NCBI GenBank assembly: GCA_019419485.1
Contig: DXZV01000009.1
Location: 2,807 to 9,754 of the forward strand
Reading direction: 5' to 3'
DNA: 6,948 nucleotides
DNA from: Collinsella sp.
GTDB lineage: Bacteria; Actinomycetota; Coriobacteriia; Coriobacteriales; Coriobacteriaceae
Numbering within the stretch: the first letter of the stretch is position 1; every line of letters begins with the position of its first letter. Below, one piece after another: positions 5,218-6,948 of the stretch. The position numbers and the translations under genes are program-made. The notes beneath the pieces are model-generated. The model was not told where the DNA came from and searched no databases. It saw only the letters and a program-made list of their open reading frames with translations.

Positions 5218-6948
5218 TTAGGCGCGGGTTTTAATCTCCTCGAGTACCTTGGCAACAAACTCGTCAACGCTCATCTGAACGGTCTCGTTGGAGCGATCGC
5301 GGACGGAGATGTTGCCGGCCTCGACCTCCTTCTCGCCCAGGATAAGCATGTAGGGCACGCGGTCGATGCTGCGGGCCTCGCGGATCTTGTAGCCAATCTT
5401 CTCGTCACGGTCGTCGCAGACCACGCGGATGCCGGCCTCCTCCAGCTTGGCGCACACCTCGTGGGCGTAGTCGCGGCTCTTCTCGGAAACCGGAAGCGCC
5501 TTGACCTGCACGGGGGCCAGCCAGGTGGGGAACTTGCCAGCAAAGTGCTCAATCAGAATACCGATGAAGCGCTCGATGGAGCCAAAGCACACGCGGTGCA
5601 GCATGATGGGGCGCTTCTTGGTGCCGTCGGCGTCTACGTACTCCAGGTCAAAGTTGAGCGGCATCTGGAAGTCGAGCTGGACGGTACCGCACTGCCAAGT
5701 GCGGCCGAGCGAGTCCTCCAGGTGGAAGTCGATCTTGGGGCCGTAGAAGGCGCCGTCGCCCTCGTTGACCTCATAGTCCATATGCAGCTGCTCCAGAGCG
5801 GTGCGCAGGCCCTCCTCGGCGCGCGCCCAGTCCTCGTCGGAACCCATGGAGTCCTCGGGGCGGGTAGAAAGCTCAACGTGGTACTTAAAGCCAAACTTTT
5901 GGTACACGGAGTCGATGAGGTTGACCACGCCCACGATCTCGTCGGTCAGCTGGTCGGGACGCACAAACAGGTGAGCGTCGTCCTGGTTAAAGCAGCGCAC
6001 GCGGAACAGGCCGTGCAGGGCGCCGCGCAGCTCGTGGCGGTGCACCAGGCCAATCTCGCCGGCGCGAATGGGCAGCTCGCGATAGGAATGCGGCTTGGAG
6101 GCGTACACCAGCACGCCGCCCGGGCAGTTCATGGGCTTAATGCAGTACTCTTCGTCGTCGATGACGGTGGAGTACATGTTGTCCTTGTAGTGGTCCCAGT
6201 GGCCCGAGGTCTTCCACAGCTGTTTGTTCATGATGAGCGGCGTGGAAATCTCCACGTAGCCGGCCTTGTGGTGGATCTCGCGCCAGTAGTCCAGCAGCGT
6301 GTTCTTAAGGATCATGCCGTTAGGCAGGAAGAACGGGAAGCCGGGGGCCTCGTCGCGCATCATAAAGAGGTCCATCTCGCGGCCGATCTTGCGGTGGTCG
6401 CGCTTCTTGGCCTCCTCCAGCATGTGCATGTGCTCGTCGAGCTCTTCCTTGGTGGCAAAGGCGACGCCGTTGATGCGGGTGAGCATCTTGTTGTCCTTGT
6501 CACCCTTCCAGTAAGCGCCCGAGACGCCGGTGAGCTTAAAGGCCTTGAGCGCCTTGGTGTAGCAGATGTGGGGGCCGACGCACATATCGATGTAGTCGCC
6601 CTGCTGGTAGAAGGTGATGCGGGCGTCGTCGTCCAGGTCGCCGATGTGCTCGACCTTGTACTTTTCGCCGCGCTCCTCCATAAGGGCGATGGCCTCGGCG
6701 CGGGGCTTCTCGTACACGGAGAACTTGAGGTTCTCCTTAACGATCTTCTTCATCTCGGCCTCGATCGCGGGGAAGTCGTCCTCGCTAATCTTAACGCCCT
6801 CGGGCAGGTCGACGTCGTAGTAGAAGCCGTTGTCGGTCGCGGGGCCGTAGGCAAAGTCGGCCTCGGGGTACAAGCGCTTGATGGCCTGCGCCATGATGTG
6901 CGCGGCGGAGTGGCGGATGACGTGCGTGACCTCGTCCTGCGGGAGCTC
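5218..6948 (-). CDS. thrS: Threonyl-tRNA synthetase, 5' end outside window
   Basis: A class II synthetase that charges tRNA-Thr with threonine in the cytosol. The frame is open to the right edge, so 576 C-terminal residues are visible of a family that is usually about 600-650 long; the N-terminal TGS domain is missing from view. The editing domain is present, with HSAAH (visible residues 13-17) and DMCVGPH, the H-x3-H and C-x3-H sites that clear mischarged serine. The catalytic core has the zinc ligands Cys in MNCPGG, His in NQDDAH and His in LHRVCFGS. It also has motif 2 (HRHELRGALHGLFRVR) and motif 3 (GSIERFIGILIEHFAGKFPTWLAP). The C-terminal anticodon-binding domain (VKALPVSEK to ILGEKEVEAG) is complete. 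Its own terminator follows 25 bp after the stop, so it is probably not co-transcribed with the polysaccharide genes. Any leader control, such as a T-box, would lie outside the window. Confidence 0.98.
   Translation of the reverse strand, partial: ELPQDEVTHVIRHSAAHIMAQAIKRLYPEADFAYGPATDNGFYYDVDLPEGVKISEDDFPAIEAEMKKIVKENLKFSVYEKPRAEAIALMEERGEKYKVEHIGDLDDDARITFYQQGDYIDMCVGPHICYTKALKAFKLTGVSGAYWKGDKDNKMLTRINGVAFATKEELDEHMHMLEEAKKRDHRKIGREMDLFMMRDEAPGFPFFLPNGMILKNTLLDYWREIHHKAGYVEISTPLIMNKQLWKTSGHWDHYKDNMYSTVIDDEEYCIKPMNCPGGVLVYASKPHSYRELPIRAGEIGLVHRHELRGALHGLFRVRCFNQDDAHLFVRPDQLTDEIVGVVNLIDSVYQKFGFKYHVELSTRPEDSMGSDEDWARAEEGLRTALEQLHMDYEVNEGDGAFYGPKIDFHLEDSLGRTWQCGTVQLDFQMPLNFDLEYVDADGTKKRPIMLHRVCFGSIERFIGILIEHFAGKFPTWLAPVQVKALPVSEKSRDYAHEVCAKLEEAGIRVVCDDRDEKIGYKIREARSIDRVPYMLILGEKEVEAGNISVRDRSNETVQMSVDEFVAKVLEEIKTRA

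Overview
The window looks like chromosomal DNA from a high-GC Gram-positive gut anaerobe, most likely class Coriobacteriia (Collinsella/Olsenella-like). I infer this from GC-rich codon use, mixed ATG/GTG starts with purine-rich ribosome binding sites, the type of threonyl-tRNA synthetase, and a thrS gene next to a polysaccharide locus headed by a NusG-like antiterminator. The genus is not proven by the sequence. Every gene I can support is on the minus strand, so the window reads functionally from right to left.

Right part (6948 to 5218): the 3' three quarters or more of thrS, a housekeeping gene, closed by a clear intrinsic terminator at about 5161-5196. A weaker hairpin follows at 5119-5146.

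Control region (about 5113 to 4895): no gene is supported here, but it is rich in structure. A 15-bp perfect inverted repeat (4984-4998 and 5091-5105), imperfectly extended outwards, encloses 92 bp that carry a consensus TATAAT box pointing at the downstream operon. This is the arrangement of a phase-variable invertible promoter; paired operators are an alternative. A leader with two interleaved dyads follows.

Polysaccharide operon (4894 to 1): a LoaP/UpxY/RfaH-like specialised NusG paralog; an initiating polyprenyl-phosphate sugar-1-phosphate transferase; a GT2 glycosyltransferase; a UDP-glucose 6-dehydrogenase (ugd), which supplies UDP-glucuronate; and a GT4 glycosyltransferase that runs off the left edge. 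The last four genes are separated by 3, 43 and 5 bp, as expected for one transcript. Together they would start a repeat unit on the lipid carrier, supply an acidic sugar and extend the chain. The antiterminator would keep RNA polymerase moving through the long operon.

Two things stand out: the putative invertible promoter upstream of the antiterminator gene, and a 70-bp array inside the GT4 gene in which one segment is flanked on both sides by perfect reverse-complement copies, giving two mutually exclusive 19-bp hairpins in open coding sequence.
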